Origin: Acinetobacter lwoffii
GTDB taxonomy: Bacteria > Pseudomonadota > Gammaproteobacteria > Pseudomonadales > Moraxellaceae
Reading direction: 5' to 3'
Assembly: GCF_024129735.1 (NCBI RefSeq)
Contig: NZ_JAMXXK010000029.1
Coordinates: forward strand, 1 to 43,419
DNA: 43,419 nucleotides
Shown here: piece after piece, positions 34,657-43,257 of the stretch
How the letters are laid out: every line of letters starts with the position of its first letter
How positions within the stretch are numbered: position 1 is the first letter of the stretch
Program-made: the position numbers and the translations under genes
Notes under the pieces: generated by a model
Told to the model about the DNA's origin: nothing
Databases searched by the model: none
The model's input: only the letters and a program-made list of their open reading frames with translations

Positions 34657-35766
34657 ATGATCAACGACGATCAAAACACCACGACTTCTCTTGATTTGGC
34701 AAAAATTCGTGAAGATATCGATTCTGTTGATCAGCAAATTCAGCAATTGATTAACCGTCGGGCACGTTTGGCTGAAGCTGTGGCAAAAGCAAAGTTTGCC
34801 TCAGAAGAGAATCCGCTGTTTTACCGTCCAGAACGTGAAGCTCAGGTTTTGCGTAATGTCATGGAACGTAATGAAGGGCCATTGTCTGATACCACCATGG
34901 CACGTCTGTTCCGTGAAATCATGTCGGCCTGTCTTGCACTTGAAGCTCCGCAAAGCATTGCTTTCTTGGGACCAGTCGGGACCTATACTCATTCTGCGGT
35001 ACTCAAGCACTTTGGCCATGATGCTGTGGTTCGTCCTTTACCGACCATTGATGAAGTTTTCCGTGACGTGGAAGCAGGCAGTGCCCATTATGGTCTGGTG
35101 CCGGTAGAAAATTCCTCTGAAGGCGTGGTCAACCATACTTTGGACTGTTTTAAAACATCGAACCTGAATGTGATTGGCGAAGTTGAATTACCGATTCACC
35201 ATCAGTTCCTGATTTCTGAAAATACCCGTAAAGACAGCATCAAACAGATTTATGCGCATCAGCAGACTTTGGCTCAATGCCGTAAGTGGCTGGATGCTCA
35301 TTATCCAGGTGTGGAACGTGTCGCTTTAAGTTCCAATGCGGAAGCAGCACGCCGTATTCGTAATGAATGGCATTCTGCTGCAATTGCTTCTGAAATTGCC
35401 GCGAGTATCTATGACCTCGAAATCATGCATAGCAATATCGAGGACAATCCGGAAAATACCACACGCTTCCTGGTGATTGGTCGTGAAAAAGTGCCGCAAA
35501 GTGGTAATGACAAGACTTCATTACTAATCTCAGCGCATGATCGTGCCGGAGCTTTGCTGGAAATTCTGGCGCCGTTTGCCAAGCACAATATCAGCCTGAC
35601 CAGTATTGAAACCCGGCCTGCACTTCCTGAAAAATGGGCTTATGTGTTCTTCATTGATCTTGAAGGCCATATTGAGCAGGAACACGTGAAAGCAGCCATT
35701 GAAGAAATTCGTCCTTTGGTTAAAGAAGTTCGCGTGCTCGGTTCATATCCTGCAGCTGTACTTTAA
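34657..35766 (+). CDS. pheA: Bifunctional chorismate mutase / prephenate dehydratase (P-protein)
   Basis: Makes prephenate from chorismate and then phenylpyruvate for phenylalanine synthesis. The ATG at 34657 is favoured because AAGGGCGACAG precedes it; in-frame ATGs at 34600 and 34639 are less likely. Domains: AroQ-type chorismate mutase (about 1-95, QQLINRRARLAEAVAKAK, YRPEREAQVL), prephenate dehydratase (about 100-280, AFLGPVGTYTHSA, VPVENSSEGVVNHTLD) and an ACT regulatory domain (about 285-369, LEILAPFAKHNISLTSIETRP) with ETRP in place of the usual ESRP Phe-binding motif. Length 369 aa. First gene of the aromatic operon. Confidence 0.95.
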   Translation: MINDDQNTTTSLDLAKIREDIDSVDQQIQQLINRRARLAEAVAKAKFASEENPLFYRPEREAQVLRNVMERNEGPLSDTTMARLFREIMSACLALEAPQSIAFLGPVGTYTHSAVLKHFGHDAVVRPLPTIDEVFRDVEAGSAHYGLVPVENSSEGVVNHTLDCFKTSNLNVIGEVELPIHHQFLISENTRKDSIKQIYAHQQTLAQCRKWLDAHYPGVERVALSSNAEAARRIRNEWHSAAIASEIAASIYDLEIMHSNIEDNPENTTRFLVIGREKVPQSGNDKTSLLISAHDRAGALLEILAPFAKHNISLTSIETRPALPEKWAYVFFIDLEGHIEQEHVKAAIEEIRPLVKEVRVLGSYPAAVL

Positions 35767-35777
35767 GTCAGCTATAC

Positions 35778-35808
35778 GTGGTCAGGGCGAGGGTGCTGAC
35801 CACTGTTT
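35778..35808 (+). terminator. Weak hairpin between pheA and hisC
   Basis: Stem GTGGTCAG / CTGACCAC with a 10-nt loop, followed by TGTTTTA. It may reduce read-through into hisC or protect the pheA mRNA end; the T tract is short. Confidence 0.45.
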
Positions 35809-35832
35809 TATACCTAAAATTGGAAGTCTAAA

Positions 35833-36924
35833 ATGTCGTTTGTTCCAGCCAATTCAGGCATCTCAAAATTAAAGCCATATCAACCGGGTAAACCGATCAG
35901 TGAACTTGAGCGCGAGTTGGGTCTTACCGATATCGTCAAACTGGCTTCAAATGAAAATCCGCTGGGTTGTTCAGATAAAGTCAAAGAAGCGGTCGCTGCG
36001 GAAATTGCTGAAATTGGCCGTTATCCAGATGGTGGTGGTTTTATCCTGAAAGATCAGATCAAAACCCAGTTTGGTTTTAATCATGATCAGATTACCTTGG
36101 GGAATGGTTCAAACGACTTACTGGAAATGTTTGCCCGTGCATTCGTTTCAGAAAATGATTCGGTGGTGTATAGCCAGCATGCTTTTGCGGTTTATGCATT
36201 GGTAACTCAAGCCATTAATGCGCAAGCGATTGAAGTACCAGCTAAAGGCTTTTCGCATGACTTGGAAGCAATGGCGGCTGCCATTCAGGACAATACCAAA
36301 CTCGTCTTCATTGCAAACCCGAATAATCCAACAGGAACCTGGTTTGAAGAAGCTGAATTTGAAGCGTTCATGCAAAAAGTTCCTGCCAATGTCATCGTGG
36401 TTCTGGATGAAGCCTATGTGGAATATTTCCCGGAAAACTTCAACAGCTTGAAATTCCTCGCGCAATATCCAAACCTGATCGTTAGCCGTACTTTGTCGAA
36501 GTGCTATGGTTTGGCTGCACTACGTGTTGGTTTTGCTCTGGCTTCAGTAGAAGTGACGGATTATCTCAATCGTATTCGTCAGCCATTTAATGTCAACCAT
36601 CTTGCGATGGTGGCTGCGGTGGCTGCACTGAAAGATGAAGATTTTATCGCGCGTTCTCGTGAAGTGAATAAAGCCGGTATGGCGCAACTTGAAGCTGGTT
36701 TTAAGGCTTTGGGTCTTAACTATGTGCCTTCACGTGCCAACTTTATCTTGGTAGATGTACAGGCAGACCCATCAGCAACCTTCAATGGTCTGCTCAAGCA
36801 AGGGGTGATTGTGCGTCCGGTCGGTATTTCTAATCACATTCGGGTATCGATTGGTACTGAAGCAGAAAATGCGAAATTCTTGAGCGCATTGGCTAAAGTA
36901 CTCGGTTTAGAGGCAAAAGCTTAA
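35833..36924 (+). CDS. hisC: Histidinol-phosphate / aromatic aminotransferase
   Basis: PLP aminotransferase of the HisC type (363 aa). The Schiff-base Lys223 lies in SRTLSKCYGLAALRVGF; the N-terminal LASNENPLG, NGSNDLLEM and NPNNPTGTW blocks are characteristic. Its place between pheA and tyrA/aroA, 66 bp after one and 3 bp before the other, indicates that it works as the phenylpyruvate / 4-hydroxyphenylpyruvate transaminase of the Phe and Tyr pathway, as known for HisC2-type paralogues, perhaps alongside a separate his-operon enzyme. Confidence 0.92.
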   Translation: MSFVPANSGISKLKPYQPGKPISELERELGLTDIVKLASNENPLGCSDKVKEAVAAEIAEIGRYPDGGGFILKDQIKTQFGFNHDQITLGNGSNDLLEMFARAFVSENDSVVYSQHAFAVYALVTQAINAQAIEVPAKGFSHDLEAMAAAIQDNTKLVFIANPNNPTGTWFEEAEFEAFMQKVPANVIVVLDEAYVEYFPENFNSLKFLAQYPNLIVSRTLSKCYGLAALRVGFALASVEVTDYLNRIRQPFNVNHLAMVAAVAALKDEDFIARSREVNKAGMAQLEAGFKALGLNYVPSRANFILVDVQADPSATFNGLLKQGVIVRPVGISNHIRVSIGTEAENAKFLSALAKVLGLEAKA

Positions 36925-36927
36925 ACC

Positions 36928-39174
36928 ATGTCGCAGCCACTGTTTGAAAAAGTTGCATTTATCGGGCTTGGACTGATTGGTTCAAGTCTGGCGCGTGTCA
37001 TTCGAGCCGAGCATTTGGCCAATGACATTGTTGCATCGACACGTTCACAAAAGACTTTGGAAGATGCTAAATCTCTTGGCCTGATTTCCGAAGGCTATGC
37101 CGATCCTGTAGAGGCGGTCAAAGGCGCTGATCTGGTGGTACTGGCATTGCCGGTACGTGCCACGCAAAAGGTGCTGGAAGCTATCAAGCCTTATTTATCT
37201 GCCAATACCATTATTACTGATGTGGGTAGTACCAAAGGTAATGTGGTCGATGCAGCGAAAGTGGTTTTTGGCGATGAACTGCCTGAAGGTTTTGTACCGG
37301 GCCATCCGATTGCAGGTGCCGAGCATACCGGGGTGCATGCAGGTAAAGTTGATTTATTTGCCAATCACAAGGTGATCTTGACGCCACTGCCAAGCAGTGC
37401 AGACTGGGCCGTCGATAAACTGATTCAGCTGTGGCAAGCGGCGAAAGCCGAAGTGATTTGTATGGATGTCGACAAGCACGATGAAGTGCTGGCGCATACC
37501 AGTCATCTTCCGCATCTCATGGCATTCAACTTGGTTGAGCAATTGGCCAAGCGTGAAGACAATTTAGATATATTTCGTTATGCTGCCGGTGGCTTCCGGG
37601 ATTTCTCGCGAATTGCCGCTAGCGATCCACAAATGTGGCATGACATCTTTTTTGCCAACAAAAAAGCAGTTCTGAATGCTGTTGATGGCTTTGAACAGCA
37701 GCTCGCGATTATTCGCAAATTGATTGAAGATGAAGATTCCCACGCATTGATGGGCTTATTGGGTCATGCGCAGGCAGCTCGCCAGCATTTCAACCATATG
37801 CTCGCCAAGAAACCTTTCATGGAGAAAAATAAAGTGACACAACAATTTACCATTCAGCCGGGTGCCAAGAAATTTCAGGGTAAATTTACCGTGCCAGGTG
37901 ACAAATCTGTGTCACATCGCTCGATCATGTTTGGTGCGATTGCAGAAGGTACCACACATGTGACCGGCTTTTTGGAAGGTGAGGATGCTCTAGCGACACT
38001 GCAAGCTTTCCGTGATATGGGAGTCAGCATTGAAGGCCCTAAAAATGGTGAAGTCACCATTCATGGTGTTGGCATGCAAGGCTTAAAAGCGCCGCAGTCT
38101 GCCATTTATATGGGCAACTCAGGCACTTCAATGCGTTTGCTGTCGGGTATGCTAGCAGCACAGAAATTTGATTCAGTCATGACTGGTGACGCATCTTTAT
38201 CCAAGCGTCCAATGGAGCGTATCGCCAAGCCTTTACGTGAAATGGGTGCGCAAATTCAGACCACTGGTGAGCGAGGTACGCCACCTGTATCCATCACCGG
38301 CAACCAAAACCTGAAAGGGATTCAGTACGATTTGCCAATGGCCTCTGCTCAGGTGAAATCAGGGATTTTACTTGCAGGTCTATGGGCAGAAGGTGAAACT
38401 TCGGTGACTGAACCAGAACCAACACGCGACCATACTGAACGTATGCTACGTGCCTTTGGTTATGAAGTGAAAACCGAAGGTAATCGAATTTCACTGCAAG
38501 GTGGCGGAAAGCTGGTTGGAACCAATATTCAGGTGCCTTCAGATATTTCTTCTGCTGCTTTCTTTATGGTCGGTGCGGCCATTACTGAAAACTCGGATGT
38601 GACCCTTGAAGCAGTTGGCATTAACCCGACCCGTACTGGTGTGGTCGAAATCCTCAAGCAAATGGGTGCGGACATTACAGTTGAAAACGAGCGTATTGCA
38701 GGCGGTGAACCGATTGCCGATATTCGTATCCGTGGTACACGTACCTTAAAAGGCATTCATATGCCGGAAGATCAGGTGCCATTGGCAATTGATGAATTCC
38801 CGGCGCTATTCATTGCGGCTGCATGTGCCGAAGGTCAAACCATCCTGACCGGTGCTGCCGAGCTTCGCGTAAAAGAATCGGATCGTATTCAAGTGATGGC
38901 CGACGGTCTTCAAACCATGGGCATCGACTGTACCCCAACGGACGATGGCATCATCATTGAAGGTAAGGGCAAGTCTGGTGACTGGTCGCCAATCTTTACG
39001 GGTGGTGAAATTGAATCGCATCACGATCACCGTATCGCGATGAGTTTTTCGATTGCCGGTTTGCGTAATTCGGAGCAGATCAAGATTGTCGGTACTGAAA
39101 CGGTCGCAACCAGTTTCCCGACCTTCACAGAATTGACCTCAATCGCAGGATTGCCAATTCAAGTGTCAGAATAA
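36928..39174 (+). CDS. tyrA-aroA: Fused prephenate dehydrogenase / EPSP synthase
   Basis: 748-aa fusion. Residues about 1-300 are prephenate (cyclohexadienyl) dehydrogenase with a nucleotide-binding GLGLIGSSLARVIR near the start, GHPIAGAEHTG and the DKHDEVLAHTSHLPH motif. Residues about 315-748 are AroA (5-enolpyruvylshikimate-3-phosphate synthase): PGDKSVSHRSIMFGAIAEG, GNSGTSMRLLSG, RPMERIAKPLREMGAQI, and EIESHHDHRIAMSF. The order of the domains (tyrosine branch then shikimate enzyme) is the fusion known in Acinetobacter and related pseudomonads. Linker is short. Both halves keep their catalytic motifs, so both activities are expected. Third gene of the operon; terminator at 39191-39224. Confidence 0.96.
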   Translation: MSQPLFEKVAFIGLGLIGSSLARVIRAEHLANDIVASTRSQKTLEDAKSLGLISEGYADPVEAVKGADLVVLALPVRATQKVLEAIKPYLSANTIITDVGSTKGNVVDAAKVVFGDELPEGFVPGHPIAGAEHTGVHAGKVDLFANHKVILTPLPSSADWAVDKLIQLWQAAKAEVICMDVDKHDEVLAHTSHLPHLMAFNLVEQLAKREDNLDIFRYAAGGFRDFSRIAASDPQMWHDIFFANKKAVLNAVDGFEQQLAIIRKLIEDEDSHALMGLLGHAQAARQHFNHMLAKKPFMEKNKVTQQFTIQPGAKKFQGKFTVPGDKSVSHRSIMFGAIAEGTTHVTGFLEGEDALATLQAFRDMGVSIEGPKNGEVTIHGVGMQGLKAPQSAIYMGNSGTSMRLLSGMLAAQKFDSVMTGDASLSKRPMERIAKPLREMGAQIQTTGERGTPPVSITGNQNLKGIQYDLPMASAQVKSGILLAGLWAEGETSVTEPEPTRDHTERMLRAFGYEVKTEGNRISLQGGGKLVGTNIQVPSDISSAAFFMVGAAITENSDVTLEAVGINPTRTGVVEILKQMGADITVENERIAGGEPIADIRIRGTRTLKGIHMPEDQVPLAIDEFPALFIAAACAEGQTILTGAAELRVKESDRIQVMADGLQTMGIDCTPTDDGIIIEGKGKSGDWSPIFTGGEIESHHDHRIAMSFSIAGLRNSEQIKIVGTETVATSFPTFTELTSIAGLPIQVSE

Positions 39175-39190
39175 TTTTTAAAATTATGTG

Positions 39191-39224
39191 AAACAGCCAA
39201 GCTTTTGCTTGGCTGTTTTGTTTA
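39191..39224 (+). terminator. Terminator of the aromatic operon
   Basis: 12-bp stem AAACAGCCAAGC / GCTTGGCTGTTT with TTTT loop, then T-rich sequence. Confidence 0.9.
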
Positions 39225-39273
39225 TATTGCTTATGCTAAACCCATATAAGAAAAAAGCCATTTGGAAGTAGCG

Positions 39274-39636
39274 ATGCGAAAATTAAAATTCATGGCCAAT
39301 ACCCAGAGCCAAACACCACGGGATGGTCAGGAAACCCAGGAATATGTAGCACATTTACTTGCCGAAAAATTAGGCAAATATGGTTTTCAGACCTTAAGCC
39401 AAAGTGGAGCTCAGGTTGCCGTCAGCGTGGAAGACCATGCGCTGCCTTTATCTGTGAGTTGCGAAACCAGAGATGAACAAGGGCATCTGGTTTGTGAAAT
39501 TGCCTCATATCCTGAAGAAGAACAGGACTGGCTGGATCGTATCACCGAAAGAAGTTTGCTTAATCAGCTTGCACAGGCAGTGGAAACCTCTCTAAAAGAG
39601 CAGGAAAGCTTTAGCGAGTTTGAATGGAAGAGCTAA
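39274..39636 (+). CDS. Hypothetical protein (120 aa) upstream of an acetyltransferase
   Basis: I do not recognise the family. The ATG at 39274, with GGAAG upstream, is preferred over a TTG at 39262. The protein is a short, acidic soluble protein with helices at both ends and a strand-rich middle (QVAVSVEDHALPLSVSCETRD); no signal peptide or membrane segment. It overlaps the following GNAT gene by 13 bp, so the two are translationally coupled and probably functionally linked. Confidence 0.7.
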   Translation: MRKLKFMANTQSQTPRDGQETQEYVAHLLAEKLGKYGFQTLSQSGAQVAVSVEDHALPLSVSCETRDEQGHLVCEIASYPEEEQDWLDRITERSLLNQLAQAVETSLKEQESFSEFEWKS

Positions 39637-40166
39637 TTCAACAGAATCAATCAGCTTTGCCTACACTGCAAAGTCAACGCTTGATCCTGAATTGTTTTAA
39701 ATCAGCCGATGCCAAAGAAACTTATGCTTCAATTACGCCGAGTTTGACACGTTTTATGGCGTGGGACCCACCACAATCTGAACAGGGATTTGCAACAGTC
39801 TGGCAAAATTGGCTGGAAAATATGACTGATTATAAAGAATATGTATTTGTGATCCGTCATATTGAAACACAAGAATTTATTGGGCTATGTGGTTTGCATC
39901 GACTTCATGATGAAATACCTGAAGTCGGTATTTGGATTCGTGAAACTGCGCATGGTCATCATTATGGACATGAGGCAGTGCATTGTGTTGTGGCCTATGC
40001 TTTTAATACATTAGGGATTCAAGTCTTAAGCTACCCGGTAGCAGAAGAAAACTGGGCTAGCCGTAAAATTGCAGAACGCTTGGGTGGAAAAATTCTCCGT
40101 TACATCGATAAGCCTAAATATCGGGCTGTGATGTATGAAATTTTTGCAGAAGATTTTGTCTTTTAA
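39624..40166 (+). CDS. GNAT acetyltransferase (RimJ/RimL-like)
   Basis: GCN5-related N-acetyltransferase of the RimJ/RimL type, 180 aa, using acetyl-CoA to modify an amino group. Seen are the N-terminal LQSQRLILNCF, the FIGLCGLHRLHDEIPEVGIWI strand region, and HGHHYGHEAVHCVVAYAF followed by SYPVAEENWASRKIAERLGG, the CoA-binding and motif-B region of the family. Overlaps the preceding gene. Substrate unknown; ribosomal-protein or small-molecule acetylation are both possible. Confidence 0.82.
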   Translation: MEELIQQNQSALPTLQSQRLILNCFKSADAKETYASITPSLTRFMAWDPPQSEQGFATVWQNWLENMTDYKEYVFVIRHIETQEFIGLCGLHRLHDEIPEVGIWIRETAHGHHYGHEAVHCVVAYAFNTLGIQVLSYPVAEENWASRKIAERLGGKILRYIDKPKYRAVMYEIFAEDFVF

Positions 40167-40199
40167 TAAAAAAACCCATCATCTGATGGGTTTTTTTAT
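40167..40199. terminator. Bidirectional terminator
   Basis: Stem AACCCATC / GATGGGTT with an ATCT loop; flanked by A and T tracts. Serves the converging acetyltransferase and hydrolase genes. Confidence 0.85.
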
Positions 40200-40832
40200 T
40201 TAGCCAAGCGCTAAGTACCGGGTCATTGCGATCCGTAATTGCTTTAAATAGCCGGTAAAGAAATGGTTGGCACCAGGTAATACGGTCACTAAATGGCGTT
40301 GTGGCTTTGCCCATTCAATCATATCTGAGAGCAAAGTCACTTCATCGGCTTCACCGTGAATGAACAGAATGTCGCCTTTGATGGCTGGTGTCACATAATG
40401 ACGAATACCAGCTACTGTTGCAGTCGGCAGACCACATAAAATGGTTTGCTTTGGTTGCAGTTCTACCGGTAAGGCTGCATAGCTTTTTGCCATGACATGC
40501 GCACCAAAACTAAAACCGCCTGCATAAAAAGGCAGGGCAATATGCTGGTTGCGAGCGAACCGAATGACTTCTAATACATCATCCGTCTCACCGAAGCCCT
40601 CGTCGTGTATACCTTCACTTTGACCAGAACCACGGAAACTTGGACGATACACAATACAGCCACGTTCCAGATACATTTGTGCCAGTAAAACCGGAACCTT
40701 ATGTTGTGGTGTACCGCCTTGCAATGGATGGGGGTGACAAACTACCGCGAATCCTTTCACTTCACCCTGAGGATAATCCACAAAAACTTCAATCTGACCC
40801 GCAGGCCCTTGAAGAAAAATTTGCTCGGGCAT
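40200..40832 (-). CDS. Alpha/beta hydrolase (dienelactone-hydrolase-like)
   Basis: Cytosolic serine hydrolase of 210 aa. The nucleophile elbow is GGFSFGAH with Ser near residue 109, the oxyanion region is VCHPHPLQGGTPQHKVP, and the catalytic His is in PGANHFF near the end; FIHGEADEV supplies the likely acid. The HPHPLxGGT start and RGSGxSEG block place it in the CocE/DLH-like group common in proteobacteria, for which the natural substrate is not known. Converges with the acetyltransferase gene and is divergent from yaaA. Confidence 0.85.
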   Translation of the reverse strand: MPEQIFLQGPAGQIEVFVDYPQGEVKGFAVVCHPHPLQGGTPQHKVPVLLAQMYLERGCIVYRPSFRGSGQSEGIHDEGFGETDDVLEVIRFARNQHIALPFYAGGFSFGAHVMAKSYAALPVELQPKQTILCGLPTATVAGIRHYVTPAIKGDILFIHGEADEVTLLSDMIEWAKPQRHLVTVLPGANHFFTGYLKQLRIAMTRYLALG

Positions 40833-40955
40833 ATAAAAACCGATGATTAACAGGAGAATCGTGCATTTTAACGATTATGGTGAATAAAAACATGAATTGG
40901 AATTAAAATAAGCAGACTGATATAGTTTGATTAATCATTTTTTGACCAGGTTGCC

Positions 40956-41738
40956 ATGCTCGCTTTAATTTCTCCAGCCAAAACTCTCGATTACGATACT
41001 CCATTACCGACTGACCAATTTACTCAAGCGAGATTATTAGAACATTCACAGGACTTGATCAACGTTTGTCGCACACTTTCTGCAACAGAAATTTCCAGCT
41101 TAATGAGTGTTAGTGAAAAAATTGCCACTTTAAATACCGCACGTTTTAATGACTGGCAACCGGATTTTAATTTAGCCAATGCCCGTCAGGCGATTTTTGC
41201 ATTTAAAGGCGATGTCTATACAGGTCTGGATGCCTATAGTTTAAAACATGAAGATCTGCACTATGCACAAGACCGTTTACGCATGTTGTCTGGATTATAT
41301 GGACTCTTACGTCCCTTGGATTTGATGATGCCGTACCGTCTGGAAATGGGAACCAAATTGGCCAATTCCCGCGGGCATAACCTATATGACTTCTGGGCAC
41401 ATCACATTACTGATCTGATTAATCAGGATCTAGCAGCAGCAAATTCTGAAATCCTGGTGAATATCGCCTCTGATGAATATTACAAATCAGTCAACGAGTG
41501 CAAAATTCAGGCAGACATTATCAAGCCGGTATTTCTGGATCAGAAAAATGGCAAATATAAAGTGATTAGTTTCTATGCCAAAAAAGCACGCGGTCTCATG
41601 GCGCGTTTTATGATTGAAAATAAAATTGATTGTGTCGAAGAGTTGAAAGCTTTTAATAGCGATGGCTATTATTTCGATGCAGACAGTTCACTTAAGGGAG
41701 AACTGGTGTTCAAACGTGATGAACAACTGAGTGCATAA
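40956..41738 (+). CDS. yaaA: Peroxide stress protein YaaA
   Basis: DUF328/YaaA family, 260 aa, starting with the characteristic [17 protein letters not shown]. Other family blocks are [46 protein letters not shown] and [19 protein letters not shown]. In E. coli YaaA is OxyR-induced and lowers free iron during hydrogen peroxide stress; it binds DNA with a helix-hairpin-helix-like motif. Monocistronic. AGGTTGCC lies just before the start. No OxyR site was clearly seen. Confidence 0.95.
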   Translation: MLALISPAKTLDYDTPLPTDQFTQARLLEHSQDLINVCRTLSATEISSLMSVSEKIATLNTARFNDWQPDFNLANARQAIFAFKGDVYTGLDAYSLKHEDLHYAQDRLRMLSGLYGLLRPLDLMMPYRLEMGTKLANSRGHNLYDFWAHHITDLINQDLAAANSEILVNIASDEYYKSVNECKIQADIIKPVFLDQKNGKYKVISFYAKKARGLMARFMIENKIDCVEELKAFNSDGYYFDADSSLKGELVFKRDEQLSA

Positions 41739-42192
41739 ATGAGATGATTCCCAGTATTCAGCATGAGGATATATATGCCGGATATTGGGATGTCGTTATT
41801 ATGGTTAGGTTCTTGAACTATGTACATGCATGTGATGTGAGTAGGGAATAATAGACAGCATCATGACAACTATAAAATCTGTAATTCTTGAATATCAGGT
41901 AGAGCTTCAAGGTAATTAAAAATAAAAAATATCGCTAAACATCTTGAAATCCCTAGCAAAATCTCCCTTATTTAGATCATTTTATTCTAAAAATTAAAGT
42001 TGAGCATTCTTGGAAAAGGCCGATAAAATAAATCGAAATAATTTCTATTGAATAGGTTAGATTTCATTTATCTCCATATCTTAATTTTGAATAAACTTCT
42101 TTTAGGTGGTTTAAAAAATATATTAAATTCAATTATTTAGTTTTTTTTAAAAGGATTTTTAATAGGATCGATTTTTTGAAAAAAGAATTATA
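41739..42192. other. AT-rich non-coding region before the IS element
   Basis: About 450 bp between yaaA and the target-site duplication of the insertion sequence. Very AT-rich; only very short ORFs (under 20 codons, near 41774 and 41863) are present, too small to call. Confidence 0.45.
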
Positions 42193-42201
42193 AATTAATT
42201 A
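42193..42201. repeat. Left 9-bp target-site duplication
   Basis: AATTAATTA directly left of the IS end, repeated at 43240-43248. A 9-bp duplication is the size made by IS903-group elements. Confidence 0.85.
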
Positions 42202-43239
42202 GGCTTTGTTGCACAAAGCTGTTCGTAAGGTCTAATTCAGCAATATAATTTCCGAATGAAGAAGCCTCCACCTAATATCTACCGTACAATCAACTGGTCC
42301 AAATACAATCAAGCCTTAATTAATCGAGGAAACATTTCGATTTGGTTTGATCCCAAGACTCAATGGTACGCTCAACCCAAAGGTAAACATGGTCGAAATC
42401 AAACTTATTCAGATACAGCCATCCAATGCTGTTTAATGATTAAATCCTTATTTCGACTCTCTTTACGTATGGTCACTGGCTTTGTGAAAAGTCTCATTAA
42501 GCTTTGTGGTTTAGATTGGACAGCGCCAGATTATTCCACCATTTGCAGAAGACAAAAGCATATTGATCTTGTAATTGGCTATCAAAAAAGTAGTGATGGA
42601 CTACATCTACTTGTGGACTCTACTGGTTTAAAGTTTTTAGGTGAAGGTGAATGGAAACGCAAGAAACATCAGCCTGAATATCGTCGCCAATGGCGAAAAC
42701 TTCATATCGGTATAGATGCTGAAACCCTACAAATACGATCAGTTCAACTCACGACCAACAATGTGAGTGATTCGCAAGTCCTTGGTGATTTACTAAATCA
42801 AATCCCATTGGATGAACAGATTGATTCAGTCTATACAGATGGGGCTTATGACACAAAACAATGCCGTCAGGTCATTGCAGATCGGCAAGCGCATGCAGTG
42901 ATTCCACCTAGGAAAAATGCGAGACCTTGGAAAGATACAAAAGTTCATTCGCGAGAGCGAAATGAATTACTTCGAACAGTTAAGCATTTAGGAAGAATAA
43001 TATGGAAAAAATGGTCAGGTTACCATCGGCGCAGTTTGGTTGAAACCAAGATGCATTGCATCAAATTATTGGGGGATAAACTCAGTGCGAGAAACTTTCA
43101 AAGCCAAGTCAATGAGATTCATGCACGTGTGGCAGTATTAAATAAATTTACGGAATTAGGCCGACCTCATACCCGAGTTGTGTCTTAAATTTGACTAGCT
43201 CAGAATAGCTTTAATTTTAAATCTTTGTGCAACAAAGCC
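42202..43239 (+). mobile_element. IS903-group (IS5 family) insertion sequence, complete
   Basis: 1038 bp. The ends are perfect 17-bp inverted repeats beginning GGCTTTGTTGCACAAAG, close to those of IS903 (GGCTTTGTTG...). It is flanked by a 9-bp duplication and has one transposase gene covering most of its length. It resembles IS17-type elements described in Acinetobacter. Intact ORF, perfect repeats and duplication suggest a recent, possibly active insertion. Confidence 0.9.
42256..43188 (+). CDS. IS903-group DDE transposase
   Basis: 310-aa transposase of the IS5 family. A DDE triad is visible: Asp121 (LLVDSTGLK), Asp195 or nearby (YTDGAYD) and Glu263 in the YRE-type segment (SLVETKMHCIKLLGD). 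The N-terminal part (about 1-90) is the helix-turn-helix / DUF772-like region with NWSKYNQALINRG and QTYSDTAIQCCLMIKSLF. Length and motifs match complete IS903-group transposases; there is no frameshift. Confidence 0.92.
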   Translation: MKKPPPNIYRTINWSKYNQALINRGNISIWFDPKTQWYAQPKGKHGRNQTYSDTAIQCCLMIKSLFRLSLRMVTGFVKSLIKLCGLDWTAPDYSTICRRQKHIDLVIGYQKSSDGLHLLVDSTGLKFLGEGEWKRKKHQPEYRRQWRKLHIGIDAETLQIRSVQLTTNNVSDSQVLGDLLNQIPLDEQIDSVYTDGAYDTKQCRQVIADRQAHAVIPPRKNARPWKDTKVHSRERNELLRTVKHLGRIIWKKWSGYHRRSLVETKMHCIKLLGDKLSARNFQSQVNEIHARVAVLNKFTELGRPHTRVVS

Positions 43240-43248
43240 AATTAATTA
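43240..43248. repeat. Right 9-bp target-site duplication
   Basis: AATTAATTA directly right of the IS end, identical to 42193-42201. Confidence 0.85.
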
Positions 43249-43257
43249 AGTATTAAT

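Noticed and set aside
37800..37830. Separate internal start for aroA inside the tyrA-aroA gene
   Set aside because: An in-frame ATG exists near the domain border but has no strong ribosome binding site, and the continuous frame matches the known fusion.
41774..41940. Very short ORFs after yaaA (13 and 18 codons)
   Set aside because: Their codon content and size give no support for being real genes, although one has a GAGG upstream.
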